Notes: generated by a model not told the origin, from the sequence alone. Numbered from the stretch's first letter, positions 27,579 to 36,213 are shown. The stretch is DNA of 64,000 nt from Carnobacterium divergens DSM 20623 (GCF_000744255.1 NZ_JQLO01000001.1:1860001-1924000), one strand, 5' to 3'. Translations and numbers: made by a program.

Positions 27579-29015
27579 TTATTCCGATAAAAGTAAGTCC
27601 ATCTCATTACGCAATTCAGGGTTATGAATTTCTAAACCAATAATGACTATTTTTCTGTTTTGTTTTTTTGTATTGATAATCAAGGTCTTTAGTGCTTCAA
27701 TTCCAGAATGATCCAATATATGTGAGTCAGATAAATTTATTATAAGTGTCTCGTTATCGTAATCACGAGATTCAAAATAGTGAAGAAACTCATGTGTAGA
27801 AGCAAAAAATAAAGGTCCCCTTACTACAAATACATTCTCCTCTTGAGTGATAGAAATGTTAGCTAATTTTGCCATGAAAATGACAGAACTTAGTAAAACT
27901 CCAACAAAAATACCAATTGCTAAATTATGTGTATAGACAACTAGACTAATGGTCACTAACATAATCATGCTCTCAGTTATTTGAAAAGATCGAATAAGCG
28001 ACAAGCTCTCCCATTCAAAGGTTTCAAATGAAACGGTAATCATAATTCCAATAAGAGCTGCCGTAGGAATTTGTACCATCATATCCTTTAACCCAAAAAT
28101 TAATACTAATAATGCTATTCCCGCAATAAAAGTAGAAAGCCTTTTTCGTCCTCCAGATTTTACATTTATCACAGCTTGCCCAATCATTGCGCAACCTGCT
28201 GGACCACCAAATAACCCTGTCACTATATTGGCAAGACCTTGCGATTTTACCTCTCTTTTACTATCCCCTTTAGTTTCAGTCATTTTATCAACTAATGGAA
28301 TCGTTAAAAGAGATTCTATAAGCCCCACCATTGTCAAAGCAATCGCTGTTGGAAAAATAATTACAAGTGTTTCAATAGTGAATGGAACAGTTGGAAAAGA
28401 CAAAATAGGTACAACTGTAGACATGTTTCCCATATCTCCAATTTTTTGCAAATACTCAGGAAATATCATTGCCACAACGGTCATGATCAGGATAACAATT
28501 AATGCTGGTGGGACTGATTTTATGATTTTTGGAAGTGCGTACATCAGTATAATAGTGAGTGCTACCATAAAATACGTCCATAATGTTTGCCCCGGCAATT
28601 GCTGAATTTGTGCTAAAAAAATCAAAATAGCTAAAGCATTTACGAAGCCAAACATAACAGTTTTTGGAATGAATTTCATTAATTTTTGAATCCCTAGGTA
28701 TCCTAAAATTAGTTGCAAAAGACCCGTTAAGATCGTTGCTGCAATCATATATTCAAGACCATGACTTTTGATTAAGCTAGCCATAACAAGCGCCATCGAT
28801 CCGGCAGCTGCAGAAACCATAGCCGGTCTTCCACCTGTAAAAGAAATTACCAAAATGGTCGTCGCTGAAGCAAATAAAGCTGTCATTGGATTTACCCCTG
28901 CAATAATGGCAAAGCCAACAACTTCTGGAAGTAATGCTATTGAAGAAACTAATCCAGCAAATAAATCATTTCTTATATTTCCTAGCCATTCTTCTTTTTT
29001 TATACTAAATAGCAT
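27579..29015 (-). CDS. SulP-family anion transporter with STAS domain
   Basis: The 478-residue protein has a transmembrane SulP core (about residues 15-370) with the family phrase LLPEVVGFAIIAGVNPMTALFA near the N-terminus and FGGPAGCAMIGQAVIN in the middle. A C-terminal STAS domain follows (about 385-478; LSDSHILDHSGIEAL). SulP proteins carry sulfate, bicarbonate or dicarboxylates; the substrate cannot be assigned. The ATG at 29015 is 13 bases after AAAGGA; an in-frame GTG at 29027 is only 1 base from that site, too close to be used. The gene stands alone. Its upstream region holds the DnaA-box cluster at 29119-29336, which could affect its expression. Confidence 0.88.
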   Translation of the reverse strand: MLFSIKKEEWLGNIRNDLFAGLVSSIALLPEVVGFAIIAGVNPMTALFASATTILVISFTGGRPAMVSAAAGSMALVMASLIKSHGLEYMIAATILTGLLQLILGYLGIQKLMKFIPKTVMFGFVNALAILIFLAQIQQLPGQTLWTYFMVALTIILMYALPKIIKSVPPALIVILIMTVVAMIFPEYLQKIGDMGNMSTVVPILSFPTVPFTIETLVIIFPTAIALTMVGLIESLLTIPLVDKMTETKGDSKREVKSQGLANIVTGLFGGPAGCAMIGQAVINVKSGGRKRLSTFIAGIALLVLIFGLKDMMVQIPTAALIGIMITVSFETFEWESLSLIRSFQITESMIMLVTISLVVYTHNLAIGIFVGVLLSSVIFMAKLANISITQEENVFVVRGPLFFASTHEFLHYFESRDYDNETLIINLSDSHILDHSGIEALKTLIINTKKQNRKIVIIGLEIHNPELRNEMDLLLSE

Positions 29016-29118
29016 GTAACCCGTCACATCCTTTAAAAATTATAGTTAAGTGTCACAACTTTACCATAATATCAAAATTATATTAACTAATAAAGCAACA
29101 CAGCCTCTTAAAAATATT

Positions 29119-29336
29119 TTATACACAGGTCTGTGGGTAACTATTATAAATGAATTTAAGTTATTCACAGAGGTTGTGTATAACTTATCTATTTTTCTGC
29201 AATTAAACCGATTAAAAAAACCGATTTTACGGTTTTAATAACAGCTATACATACTTATGCACATTTTCCTGTGGGTAACTCCTGACTTTATCCACAGATG
29301 CTTTCTGTTTTTGTTGATAACTTCTTTTTTTACACA
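29119..29336. promoter_or_regulatory. DnaA-box cluster (nine sites) upstream of the SulP gene
   Basis: Sites matching TTWTNCACA: 29119-29127 TTATACACA (+), 29161-29169 TTATTCACA (+), 29175-29183 TTATACACA (-), 29255-29263 TTATGCACA (+), 29288-29296 TTATCCACA (+, exact consensus) and 29328-29336 TTTTACACA (+). One-mismatch sites: 29132-29140 and 29270-29278 TTACCCACA (-), and 29312-29320 TTATCAACA (-). Three facing pairs have gaps of 4, 5 and 6 bases. No dnaA, dnaN or rpmH is near, so this is not the usual oriC; a DnaA-titration or regulatory site is more likely. Confidence 0.75.
29217..29236. repeat. Hairpin between the two halves of the DnaA-box cluster
   Basis: AAAACCG, loop ATTTTA, CGGTTTT. 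It splits the boxes into groups at 29119-29183 and 29255-29336. No gene ends here, so a terminator role is unlikely. Confidence 0.5.
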
Positions 29337-29346
29337 ATTATTTCCT

Positions 29347-29395
29347 TAAAAAAAGAATCAAACCCTTCCATAGTGGAAAACGGATCTGATTCTTT
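29347..29395 (-). terminator. Terminator of the amino-sugar-acid catabolic cluster
   Basis: On the minus strand AAAGAATCA pairs with TGATTCTTT, with further pairing inside, followed by five T. It lies about 18 bases after the kdgK stop codon. Confidence 0.85.
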
Positions 29396-29412
29396 CTACT
29401 TTAAATTCTTTC

Positions 29413-30423
29413 TTACCGAATAACGTCCCCTCGGTTTCCCTGACTAAACGCTTCTACCTGCTCTCTTCTCATTAAAGGGCTATCCCCGAAGGTCGTATGA
29501 GCTAGAACAGCATTATTGATTGCAAATTGAACCAATTTTTGATTGTCCCATTTCTCAATCATTCCTGTAATAATCCCTGCAGCATAGGCATCCCCAGTTC
29601 CGATACGGTCATAAATCTGTAATTCCATTGGCTGGCTCAGGGCGAATTCTTGGTTGCTTGTTACAAAACCTCGAATGGATGGAGTAGTTTCTTTTTGACG
29701 AATGGTTCCTGCAAAGTACGTTAATTGATACTGCTTGACAAACATTTGGCTAACATAGGCTAACTGTTCAATGGAACCTTCCAGTTCTGTTGGAATTTTA
29801 AAATCCATCAACTCTGTTAAATCTCTTATACCCCCAATCACAATGTCACAATAGGGTAGAATTGCCTCAAATTGTTGTTTTACCCATTCGTGACTATTGT
29901 GTTTATTTAAACTTGGCCGGTAATTGAAATCAAAACAAACTTTTTTACCCGTCTGATGTGCCAATTCAGCCAATTTAAAAGCTGCTTGTCTAGTCCCTTC
30001 TGACAACATTAACGCAATACCGCAAATATGGATCACCTCACTGTTAGCGACCGCTGTTGCTAAATCATAATCGATAAGGGTACTTTCACCAAAGGAGCTA
30101 GCTAAACGATTTAAATACGTCACTTCCGAAGGCCGATTGCCAAAGCCCATCTCTAAAAAATAAAGTCCCATATGATCGCCTTGATAACGAACGAATTCAT
30201 CTTTGATACCTAGGCTTCGAATGGCGCCTGCTGCTGCTCTTCCTACTTGATTGTCTGGTAAGATGGTTAACATTGATGTCTCGTACCCAAAATGAGATAA
30301 GCTACTCAAAATATTGACTCCTGTTCCGGTAAAGCTTAGATCTACATTATCTGTTTGTTGAATCAATTTATACTGAGGTGGCGTCAAACGCATCATCACT
30401 TCGCCAAATGCTAAAATTTTCAT
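29413..30423 (-). CDS. kdgK: 2-dehydro-3-deoxygluconokinase (PfkB-family sugar kinase)
   Basis: The 336-residue PfkB-fold kinase begins MKILAFGEVMMRLTPP, a start typical of KdgK, and has the C-terminal signature RIGTGDAYAAG with catalytic Asp278. It would phosphorylate 2-keto-3-deoxygluconate to KDGP, the substrate of the aldolase encoded just upstream. It is the last gene of the long cluster, 25 bases after dgaF, with an AAGGAG site and a terminator downstream. The cluster already makes KDGP through DgaE, so the kinase may let a non-phosphorylated ketodeoxy acid enter at the same point. Other sugar-acid substrates are possible. Confidence 0.85.
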   Translation of the reverse strand: MKILAFGEVMMRLTPPQYKLIQQTDNVDLSFTGTGVNILSSLSHFGYETSMLTILPDNQVGRAAAGAIRSLGIKDEFVRYQGDHMGLYFLEMGFGNRPSEVTYLNRLASSFGESTLIDYDLATAVANSEVIHICGIALMLSEGTRQAAFKLAELAHQTGKKVCFDFNYRPSLNKHNSHEWVKQQFEAILPYCDIVIGGIRDLTELMDFKIPTELEGSIEQLAYVSQMFVKQYQLTYFAGTIRQKETTPSIRGFVTSNQEFALSQPMELQIYDRIGTGDAYAAGIITGMIEKWDNQKLVQFAINNAVLAHTTFGDSPLMRREQVEAFSQGNRGDVIR

Positions 30424-30448
30424 AGGTAGCTCCTTTTTCTAAAATTGA

Positions 30449-31189
30449 TTACGCGAGTGTTTTTTTCATCATTGCAAGTAAAGTCTTCACGTCTTCGGGG
30501 CGTGTATCACCTGTTGTAGCATCAATAATTGAACTATAGACATGAGGAATAACTTTTTTTACGCCTGCATCAATAGCGATTTGAACAATTTCTTCAAAGT
30601 TTTCAAGATCAATACCACCTGTTGGCTCTAAATAAAAGTCATGTTCAGCGCATGCTTTGGCTACAGCTTTGTATTCTTCAATATGTTGCAAGCCTTTCAT
30701 TGGGAAAAATTTGATGGAACTGCCTCCCATATCTTTTAACAATGCAATTGCCGTTTCAATTGTCACTTCTCCAGCAGGCGTTTGACTACTTAGTGGACCT
30801 GTCGCGATATTCACTACGCCTACTTTTCCAGTTGGTGAAATCAGGCCGTTGACGATTGTTTCTGATTGATTTAATAAAGCGCGACTTGTTCCAACACCTG
30901 TGAATACTTGATTTACATGTTGCGGTTGTAAGGTTCCTGAGATGCGACTCACCATTTGACTTTGATTCGGATCTCCTGCCCCTAAACCAACTGATAAGGC
31001 ATTGTTAGTTGCAGCTTGGTAGCGTTCCATATCGGCAATTGCTGCCTCATCACTGTCATAATTTTTTGATAAAACTCCTAGCACGATATGCCCATCCGCT
31101 GCTTTATAACAGTCCATGGCGTTTTCAACAGAGTTGGCTAAGACATTTAAACAAATACGGTCTTCTAAATAATTGGGTGTTTTTTTCAT
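30449..31189 (-). CDS. dgaF: KDGP aldolase, DgaF family (EF_0839/AHA_3917-type)
   Basis: The 246-residue protein belongs to the DgaF family, which cleaves 2-keto-3-deoxygluconate-6-phosphate to pyruvate and glyceraldehyde-3-phosphate. The Schiff-base lysine is probably Lys160 in GGSSIKFFPMKG. EPTGGID later in the chain is the typical phosphate-binding end of the barrel. The length fits the family. It is 30 bases downstream of dgaE in the same transcription unit. DgaE and DgaF were described together in Salmonella D-glucosaminate use; the setting here is wider. Confidence 0.87.
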   Translation of the reverse strand: MKKTPNYLEDRICLNVLANSVENAMDCYKAADGHIVLGVLSKNYDSDEAAIADMERYQAATNNALSVGLGAGDPNQSQMVSRISGTLQPQHVNQVFTGVGTSRALLNQSETIVNGLISPTGKVGVVNIATGPLSSQTPAGEVTIETAIALLKDMGGSSIKFFPMKGLQHIEEYKAVAKACAEHDFYLEPTGGIDLENFEEIVQIAIDAGVKKVIPHVYSSIIDATTGDTRPEDVKTLLAMMKKTLA

Positions 31190-31219
31190 AATGGGGTTCC
31201 TTCTTTCATTTTAAGTCAT

Positions 31220-32317
31220 TTATTTTAAAATTTCTGCCAAACGAGTCACGATTTGTTGCATTTCTTTCTCGTTTACAGCACGAATATCAAATTCAATAAT
31301 GCCATTATTCCCGCGGTATTCTCTTGTATAAATCGCAATCTGGCCTTCTTTTAACTTTTTAATCACTTCTATTGCACTCAGTGGAGCAGAATCTTTAATT
31401 TGAACCTTCGCTCGGTAAATCTCACGTCCTGCTCCGTCTTGTTCCACGCTGGCTTGAAGATGAGGCAGTTGATTCAACTCTTTAATAAAAGGTTCTAAAC
31501 GAGTTCTCATAGATGTTCCTGACTCGCTACCATCTCGTACATATTCTTCAATTGCTGTGGTTAGGCCTAGAATATTTTCTTTTCCAATTTTCATGGCACG
31601 ACCAATGCCTTTTCCTTGCAGACGAACCCACTCAATAAAGCTCGCTTTTCCAATCACTAGTCCAGAACTTGGTCCGCCTAATGCTTTAGCACCGCTATAA
31701 ATGACTAAATCAGCGCCTGCTTCACGGTATTTCACTAAATCCTCTTCTGCTGCTGCATCCACAATCAGTGGCAACTTATGACGTTTGGCTACAGCTGCCG
31801 CCTCGTCAACCGTCAACATACTTTTTTGTACAGTATGATGGCTCTTAATATAGAGAATCGCCGCAGTATTTGGCGTAATCATCATTTCTAAGTGTTCAGC
31901 TGAGCACATATTTGCGTAGCCCGCTTCAACGACTTGCCCGCCACCTAATTCAACCATCACTTCTACAGGTGTTCCATAGTCAACATTATGACCTTTCGGT
32001 AGAATAATCTCACGTTTAGTAATCTGATTTGTAAACGGATGGTACACATGATACAAATTTCCTTCTCCAATTACTCCAGCTACCGATTGGGCAATTCCTG
32101 CTGAAGCTGAAGAAACAACAATTCCATCTTCTGCACCTAGCAAATTCGCAATGTGTTTCCCCGTTTGAATCGTTAAATCCGCCATCTCAAAAAAATGCTG
32201 TCCTCCAAATTGTTGCGCTGCAAGAACTTCATCACTAACCTTCGAAACTCCTAAGATGGTCATTTTTCCACTTGCATTAATAACCTCTTTTAGATTGTAT
32301 TTTTCGTAACTATTCAT
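31220..32317 (-). CDS. dgaE: SelA-fold PLP enzyme, DgaE-like aminosugar-acid-phosphate ammonia-lyase
   Basis: The 365-residue PLP enzyme has the SelA/cystathionine-type fold. The PLP lysine is Lys211 in YSGAKALGGPSSG, Asp187 in LIVDAAA would contact the pyridine nitrogen, and SSASAGIA (about 69-76) binds the phosphate. DgaE converts D-glucosaminate-6-phosphate to KDGP with loss of ammonia. ATG 32317 lies 1 base after the stop of the preceding amidohydrolase gene, whose last codons hold its AGGAGG site, so the pair is translationally coupled. The exact amino-sugar acid used here is inferred from family and context. Confidence 0.85.
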   Translation of the reverse strand: MNSYEKYNLKEVINASGKMTILGVSKVSDEVLAAQQFGGQHFFEMADLTIQTGKHIANLLGAEDGIVVSSASAGIAQSVAGVIGEGNLYHVYHPFTNQITKREIILPKGHNVDYGTPVEVMVELGGGQVVEAGYANMCSAEHLEMMITPNTAAILYIKSHHTVQKSMLTVDEAAAVAKRHKLPLIVDAAAEEDLVKYREAGADLVIYSGAKALGGPSSGLVIGKASFIEWVRLQGKGIGRAMKIGKENILGLTTAIEEYVRDGSESGTSMRTRLEPFIKELNQLPHLQASVEQDGAGREIYRAKVQIKDSAPLSAIEVIKKLKEGQIAIYTREYRGNNGIIEFDIRAVNEKEMQQIVTRLAEILK

Positions 32318-32318
32318 T

Positions 32319-33431
32319 TCAGTTTCCTCCTACTGGATAAACTTCGCCATTAACGATTGTGTAGATCGGCTGAATCAATTCATTGGTTTTTCTTGTTCCT
32401 CCATTTGAATCTGTTAGCCCTTTTTCACCCGCTACCACATTAAAAATAGTCATATCCGCATCAAAATCAGGCTTCAATTCGCCTTTAGTTGCTAAATGGA
32501 AAGCACGGGCTGGATTTGTTGTTACCATCGGCATTAGCTCTTCTAAGGTATATCCTAAAGTGCGCATTTTTTCAAGCGTTGTCGCTAAATCGTAGACTGG
32601 ACCTGTTTCACGATTTCGATGGTAAATATCGGTACTAACCGTTTGAGGCGTTAGCCCCGCTTCTTTAGCCACTTGAGCTACATGAAAATTAAAGCTATCT
32701 GTTCCGTGTCCAATATCAAAAAGAATACCACGACGGTATGCATCCCAAACAAAAGGTTTAATCCGTCCCTCACTGTCTAAAATTCCATTTTCTTTTCCAT
32801 TGAAACAGTGGGTTAATATATCGCCTTTTTCCATTAAAGCTAACGTTTCATCTAAGGTAGGTGGTGCCGATCCGATGTGTACCATTAAAGGTAAATTTTC
32901 ATTTTTCTTTTGGATATTTTTAGCTAACTCTAGTGGGACAACATCATTTTCTCCAACTACAGTCTTGCTCATCCTTGCTTTGATTCCCACGATAAAATCA
33001 GGATATTGTTGCAACGCTTCGTGAATCAATTCTTCTTTGATTTTTTTCAAATCAGCTAGTTCATCTTGCTCGACAATGCCCCATTTTGAAATATTCACCA
33101 GTGCATAGACATTGGTTTTGGACTTTTTCGCTAATTGATAAAAATCTCCAATATTTTCTGCACCAGTTGTTCCTGCGTCGATTACCGTCGTTACGCCTTT
33201 GGGAATTCCAATTGCATCGGGTGAATCATAATACAAGGTCATTTTTTCATAGCAATGCACATGGTCATCGATCCAACCAGCAGATACAACGGATTGATGC
33301 TTTAAATCTAACACTTTTTTAGCTGTCACCGATAGTTTTTCTGCAACTGCAGTAATTTTCCCAGCTTCAATGGCAACTTCAATTGATTTTCCTGTAACAC
33401 TCTTTCCATTTTTAATGTATAAATCTACCAT
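32319..33431 (-). CDS. Amidohydrolase/deacetylase-family metallohydrolase (EF_0837/AHA_3915-type)
   Basis: The 370-residue enzyme has the amidohydrolase barrel. Metal ligands can be placed: His57 and His59 in DDHVHC, a probable carboxylated Lys151 in GIKARM, His185, His208 and Asp268. The family is annotated as a deacetylase-type or dihydroorotase-like hydrolase of unknown substrate. Next to DgaE it most plausibly removes an acyl group from an amino-sugar acid or opens a lactam. ATG 33431 follows a GTGAGG site; an extension to 33443 would overlap the preceding gene and has no site. It is 8 bases from the GH170 gene and 1 base from dgaE. Confidence 0.82.
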   Translation of the reverse strand: MVDLYIKNGKSVTGKSIEVAIEAGKITAVAEKLSVTAKKVLDLKHQSVVSAGWIDDHVHCYEKMTLYYDSPDAIGIPKGVTTVIDAGTTGAENIGDFYQLAKKSKTNVYALVNISKWGIVEQDELADLKKIKEELIHEALQQYPDFIVGIKARMSKTVVGENDVVPLELAKNIQKKNENLPLMVHIGSAPPTLDETLALMEKGDILTHCFNGKENGILDSEGRIKPFVWDAYRRGILFDIGHGTDSFNFHVAQVAKEAGLTPQTVSTDIYHRNRETGPVYDLATTLEKMRTLGYTLEELMPMVTTNPARAFHLATKGELKPDFDADMTIFNVVAGEKGLTDSNGGTRKTNELIQPIYTIVNGEVYPVGGN

Positions 33432-33439
33432 GTTGCGCC

Positions 33440-34528
33440 TCACTTTTCGTTGAATTTAAACTTACTCCATGGATAGATAAAGTCCAACAAGATTTGCTCT
33501 TCAGGGATAATGTGTCCAACTAAATTTTTACGCTCATCCTGATGAGGCTCTAAAACCACTTGTAGTTCATTTTTGTATTTGCCAAATTGATCATTGCCAA
33601 TCACGATGTCGCCTTTTTGGAACATCTGTAAATGATCATGTGGTTTATTTTCATGATTTTTAAATTTTTTGCGTACTTCTGTGGAACGGATCACTTGATC
33701 CGTAATATCCCCTCGGCGGTAATGTTGCATTGTTTTAACGATTTCTTTTTCCACAGGATTAACGTCTGCCACAAACTCAATATCAAAGGTCACTTGATAA
33801 GGATTTATTTGTGATAAAGCGTTTAATTCATCGTCTGATGCATATGCATTGCCTATAATCACGTCATCAATCCTATTCGTAGCAAATAGATGCTTTGCTT
33901 GAACTTCAACGGGAAGAAAACGATGCATTTCGACTGTTGGCAATCCATCATTAATGTCCCAAGGACCCATCTTTCCTACTTGAGAATTTACAAAAGCTGC
34001 TGTTCTTAATCCTTGGTTTTTAAAACGTTCGTTGCATTTCATAAAGAAATCAAATGGCAATGCCGTTCCATTTTGTGGATAAAAATTATGACATCCATAC
34101 AACATTGGTTTATTGGCTTGATAAGTTAAGATGTTATCCAGGTACGCTACATCATTACTCATATTTAATTCAATAATCATTTCATATGGATTGAAAGAAA
34201 TCATCGCTTCTTTGTTTCCATCAAAACCAACATCTAACCGTAAACCGTCTGCTCCTAGCTGATGGAAAAAGCTTAAATCATCATATGAAATAGCTAGCTC
34301 ATCAAAAATAGACGGGGCAATATCTAAAATAACTTCGTATCCCAGTTCTTTCGCAAAATGAATAATATGAGTAAATTTAGTTGCAACAGCCTCTTTTCCT
34401 TCCGTTACTTCTAACATGCTCATAAAAATTCTTGAAAATCCATAATCTGCTGCTTTTTTTAAATAGGCTTCATCTACTGTTACATCACTATGATCTGGGT
34501 ATATGGATACACCTAAACGTCTCTTCAT
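33440..34528 (-). CDS. DUF871/GH170 (MupG-like) 6-phosphoglycosidase
   Basis: The 362-residue protein is a DUF871 member, now family GH170. It has an N-terminal TIM-barrel (about 1-240; GVSIYPDH at the start and MYGCHNFYPQNGTAL-like sequence in the middle) and a C-terminal cyclophilin-like domain (about 250-360). The characterised member, staphylococcal MupG, hydrolyses MurNAc-6-phosphate-GlcNAc. Here it would cleave a phosphorylated disaccharide brought in by the adjacent PTS. Its ATG overlaps the stop of the small membrane gene (ATGA), with a GAGGCGG site. The substrate is unproven: with DgaE/DgaF next door a glycoside of an amino-sugar acid is as likely as a muropeptide sugar. Confidence 0.83.
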   Translation of the reverse strand: MKRRLGVSIYPDHSDVTVDEAYLKKAADYGFSRIFMSMLEVTEGKEAVATKFTHIIHFAKELGYEVILDIAPSIFDELAISYDDLSFFHQLGADGLRLDVGFDGNKEAMISFNPYEMIIELNMSNDVAYLDNILTYQANKPMLYGCHNFYPQNGTALPFDFFMKCNERFKNQGLRTAAFVNSQVGKMGPWDINDGLPTVEMHRFLPVEVQAKHLFATNRIDDVIIGNAYASDDELNALSQINPYQVTFDIEFVADVNPVEKEIVKTMQHYRRGDITDQVIRSTEVRKKFKNHENKPHDHLQMFQKGDIVIGNDQFGKYKNELQVVLEPHQDERKNLVGHIIPEEQILLDFIYPWSKFKFNEK

Positions 34529-34797
34529 ATTTTACCGCCTCTTTCCATTTCATTAAATACTTTACGGTATTTGCCAGCAATAATACTTGCCACTAACATG
34601 GTCATTGCCACTACTAGTGGAACGGCAATCGATAATAAAACACCCATCACCATGCTTAAAACAATTACAAAAATACCACCTAAAATTAATTTCAGTGCAG
34701 AACAATCCATTATTTCTTTAGGGATTTTTTCTTTTTCTACAAGATATTGACACCCGATAAAATAAACGACAAATCCAATAAAATAAATTAGTTGCAT
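34525..34797 (-). CDS. Small membrane protein of unknown function
   Basis: The 90-residue protein has three hydrophobic helices (QLIYFIGFVVYFIG; ILGGIFVIVLSMVMGVLL; VVAMTMLVASIIAG) and a short charged tail. I do not recognise a family. It lies between the PTS EIIC and GH170 genes and overlaps the latter by 4 bases, so it is part of the operon. ATG 34797 has a GGTGAG site; an in-frame TTG at 34809 is an alternative. It may be an accessory subunit of the transporter. Confidence 0.6.
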   Translation of the reverse strand: MQLIYFIGFVVYFIGCQYLVEKEKIPKEIMDCSALKLILGGIFVIVLSMVMGVLLSIAVPLVVAMTMLVASIIAGKYRKVFNEMERGGKI

Positions 34798-34851
34798 TTT
34801 TCTCACCAAGGAAGAAAGCCAACGGACTTTCCCCCATTCCTTTTCTTAAAT

Positions 34852-36150
34852 TTAGTTCATTTCAGCTGCTTCTCGTTCACGAGCTAATTGTTGTTTTTCA
34901 AAAACTTTAAAGAATGGATAATAGATAGCTAAGGAAATAAAGAAGTTGATAATAACTAAAATTCCCGCCATAATACTCCAGTTCGTACTAATCCAAGCTG
35001 CAATCGGTGAAATAACTGTAAATGGCAACCTTGCTGTCATCATCGGGACGACATTGGTCACTGTTAAAATATAAGATAATGTTGTTGTAACTAACGGAGC
35101 AAGAATAAATGGCAAACCTAAAATTGGATTCATTACAATGGGTGCACCAAAAATAATCGGTTCATTGATATTGAATAATCCTGGTAAAAGTGACAATTTT
35201 CCTAAGCTACGTAAATATTCTGATTTTGAAAAGAGGAATAAAACGACTAACGAAAGCGTCGCTCCTGCTCCACCAATCCAGACAAACCATTGTAAGAATT
35301 GTTCTGTAAAGATATTAGGCAATTGATGGGCATTTGTTCCAGCTTGAAAAGCATCCATATTTTCTGCAATTGAAATATCCCAGAAAGGACGAATTACTGG
35401 TCCCATAATTGCTGGCCCGTGAATTCCCAAAACCCAGAAGAAAGTAATTAGAAAGACCGTTAAAAGTCCACCAAATAAACTATTCCCAGCTAACACGCCT
35501 TTCAAGGGCATCAATATCGTACTTAAGAAGCTACTAATATCAAAACCTAAAACATAACGAATTGTCCAAAAGAACAGAATAATGACTGCTGTTGGCAATA
35601 AAGCGACAAATGAATTGGAAACCTCAGGTGGAACACCTTCTGGCATTTTAATGGTAATATTCTTTTCTTTCATAAAGCGATAGATCTCAACTGAAATAAT
35701 TGATGTTACAATGGCACCAAATAACGATGCCGAGCTTAGCGATGCGATATTAATATAACGACCCGCTTCAATTACTTTATCGACTGGATCTAAGACTTGC
35801 GTGGGTACCACAGTGGAAATTAAGAAGGCTAAAACTGCCAGTAATCCACTGGTCATACTATCCATTTTATAGCTTTTGGCTAATGAAGATGAGATCCCAA
35901 AGGTAGCATATAAAGACAGGATTCCAACTGTAAATCGAAATGGAACATCTAAAATAGATTTATAAGGTTCAATGATAGCTGCAACGGAATCAATTGGAAT
36001 ATTAAGCAAAATCGTGAAAAATGATCCGACAATTGTTAAGGGTAGCGTTGCAATAATCCCTTTTCTAATCGCCGTCATATGACGTTGTGATCCAATTTTT
36101 GTTGCTACTGGTAGTACTTTTGATTCTAATAACTCAACAAGTTTATCCAT
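34852..36150 (-). CDS. PTS EIIC, lactose/cellobiose family
   Basis: The 432-residue membrane protein is an EIIC of the cellobiose/diacetylchitobiose type. It has an N-terminal start like other CelB proteins (MDKLVELLESKVLPVATKIG), about ten helices and the conserved NINEPIIFGAPIVMNP motif. No EIIA or EIIB of that family is adjacent; the SFCGS protein upstream or proteins elsewhere would have to supply phosphate. ATG 36150 follows GGGAGG. A perfect inverted repeat and a cre-like sequence precede it and suggest an internal control point in the cluster. Confidence 0.9.
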   Translation of the reverse strand: MDKLVELLESKVLPVATKIGSQRHMTAIRKGIIATLPLTIVGSFFTILLNIPIDSVAAIIEPYKSILDVPFRFTVGILSLYATFGISSSLAKSYKMDSMTSGLLAVLAFLISTVVPTQVLDPVDKVIEAGRYINIASLSSASLFGAIVTSIISVEIYRFMKEKNITIKMPEGVPPEVSNSFVALLPTAVIILFFWTIRYVLGFDISSFLSTILMPLKGVLAGNSLFGGLLTVFLITFFWVLGIHGPAIMGPVIRPFWDISIAENMDAFQAGTNAHQLPNIFTEQFLQWFVWIGGAGATLSLVVLFLFSKSEYLRSLGKLSLLPGLFNINEPIIFGAPIVMNPILGLPFILAPLVTTTLSYILTVTNVVPMMTARLPFTVISPIAAWISTNWSIMAGILVIINFFISLAIYYPFFKVFEKQQLAREREAAEMN

Positions 36151-36165
36151 ACGTTCCTCCCAAAT

Positions 36166-36210
36166 AAAGATTATAATGTTTTACAAAAACAATATAACAT
36201 TATAATCTTT
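36166..36210. promoter_or_regulatory. Perfect 15-base inverted repeat upstream of the PTS EIIC gene
   Basis: AAAGATTATAATGTT and its exact complement are separated by 15 bases and lie 16-60 bases before the EIIC ATG. Each arm contains the palindrome ATTATAAT, so a TATAAT is present in both directions. It could be a two-site operator over an internal promoter or an mRNA hairpin at a processing point. No T run follows on either strand. Confidence 0.6.
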
Positions 36211-36213
36211 AGA

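Noticed and set aside
29050-29238. Plus-strand 62-codon frame overlapping the DnaA-box cluster
   Set aside because: It begins with GTG without a ribosome site, matches no family I know, and its sequence is explained by the AT-rich box cluster.
29016-29412. Chromosomal replication origin (oriC)
   Set aside because: The box density would fit, but dnaA, dnaN, rpmH and gyrase genes are absent and the neighbours are metabolic, so a secondary DnaA site is more likely.
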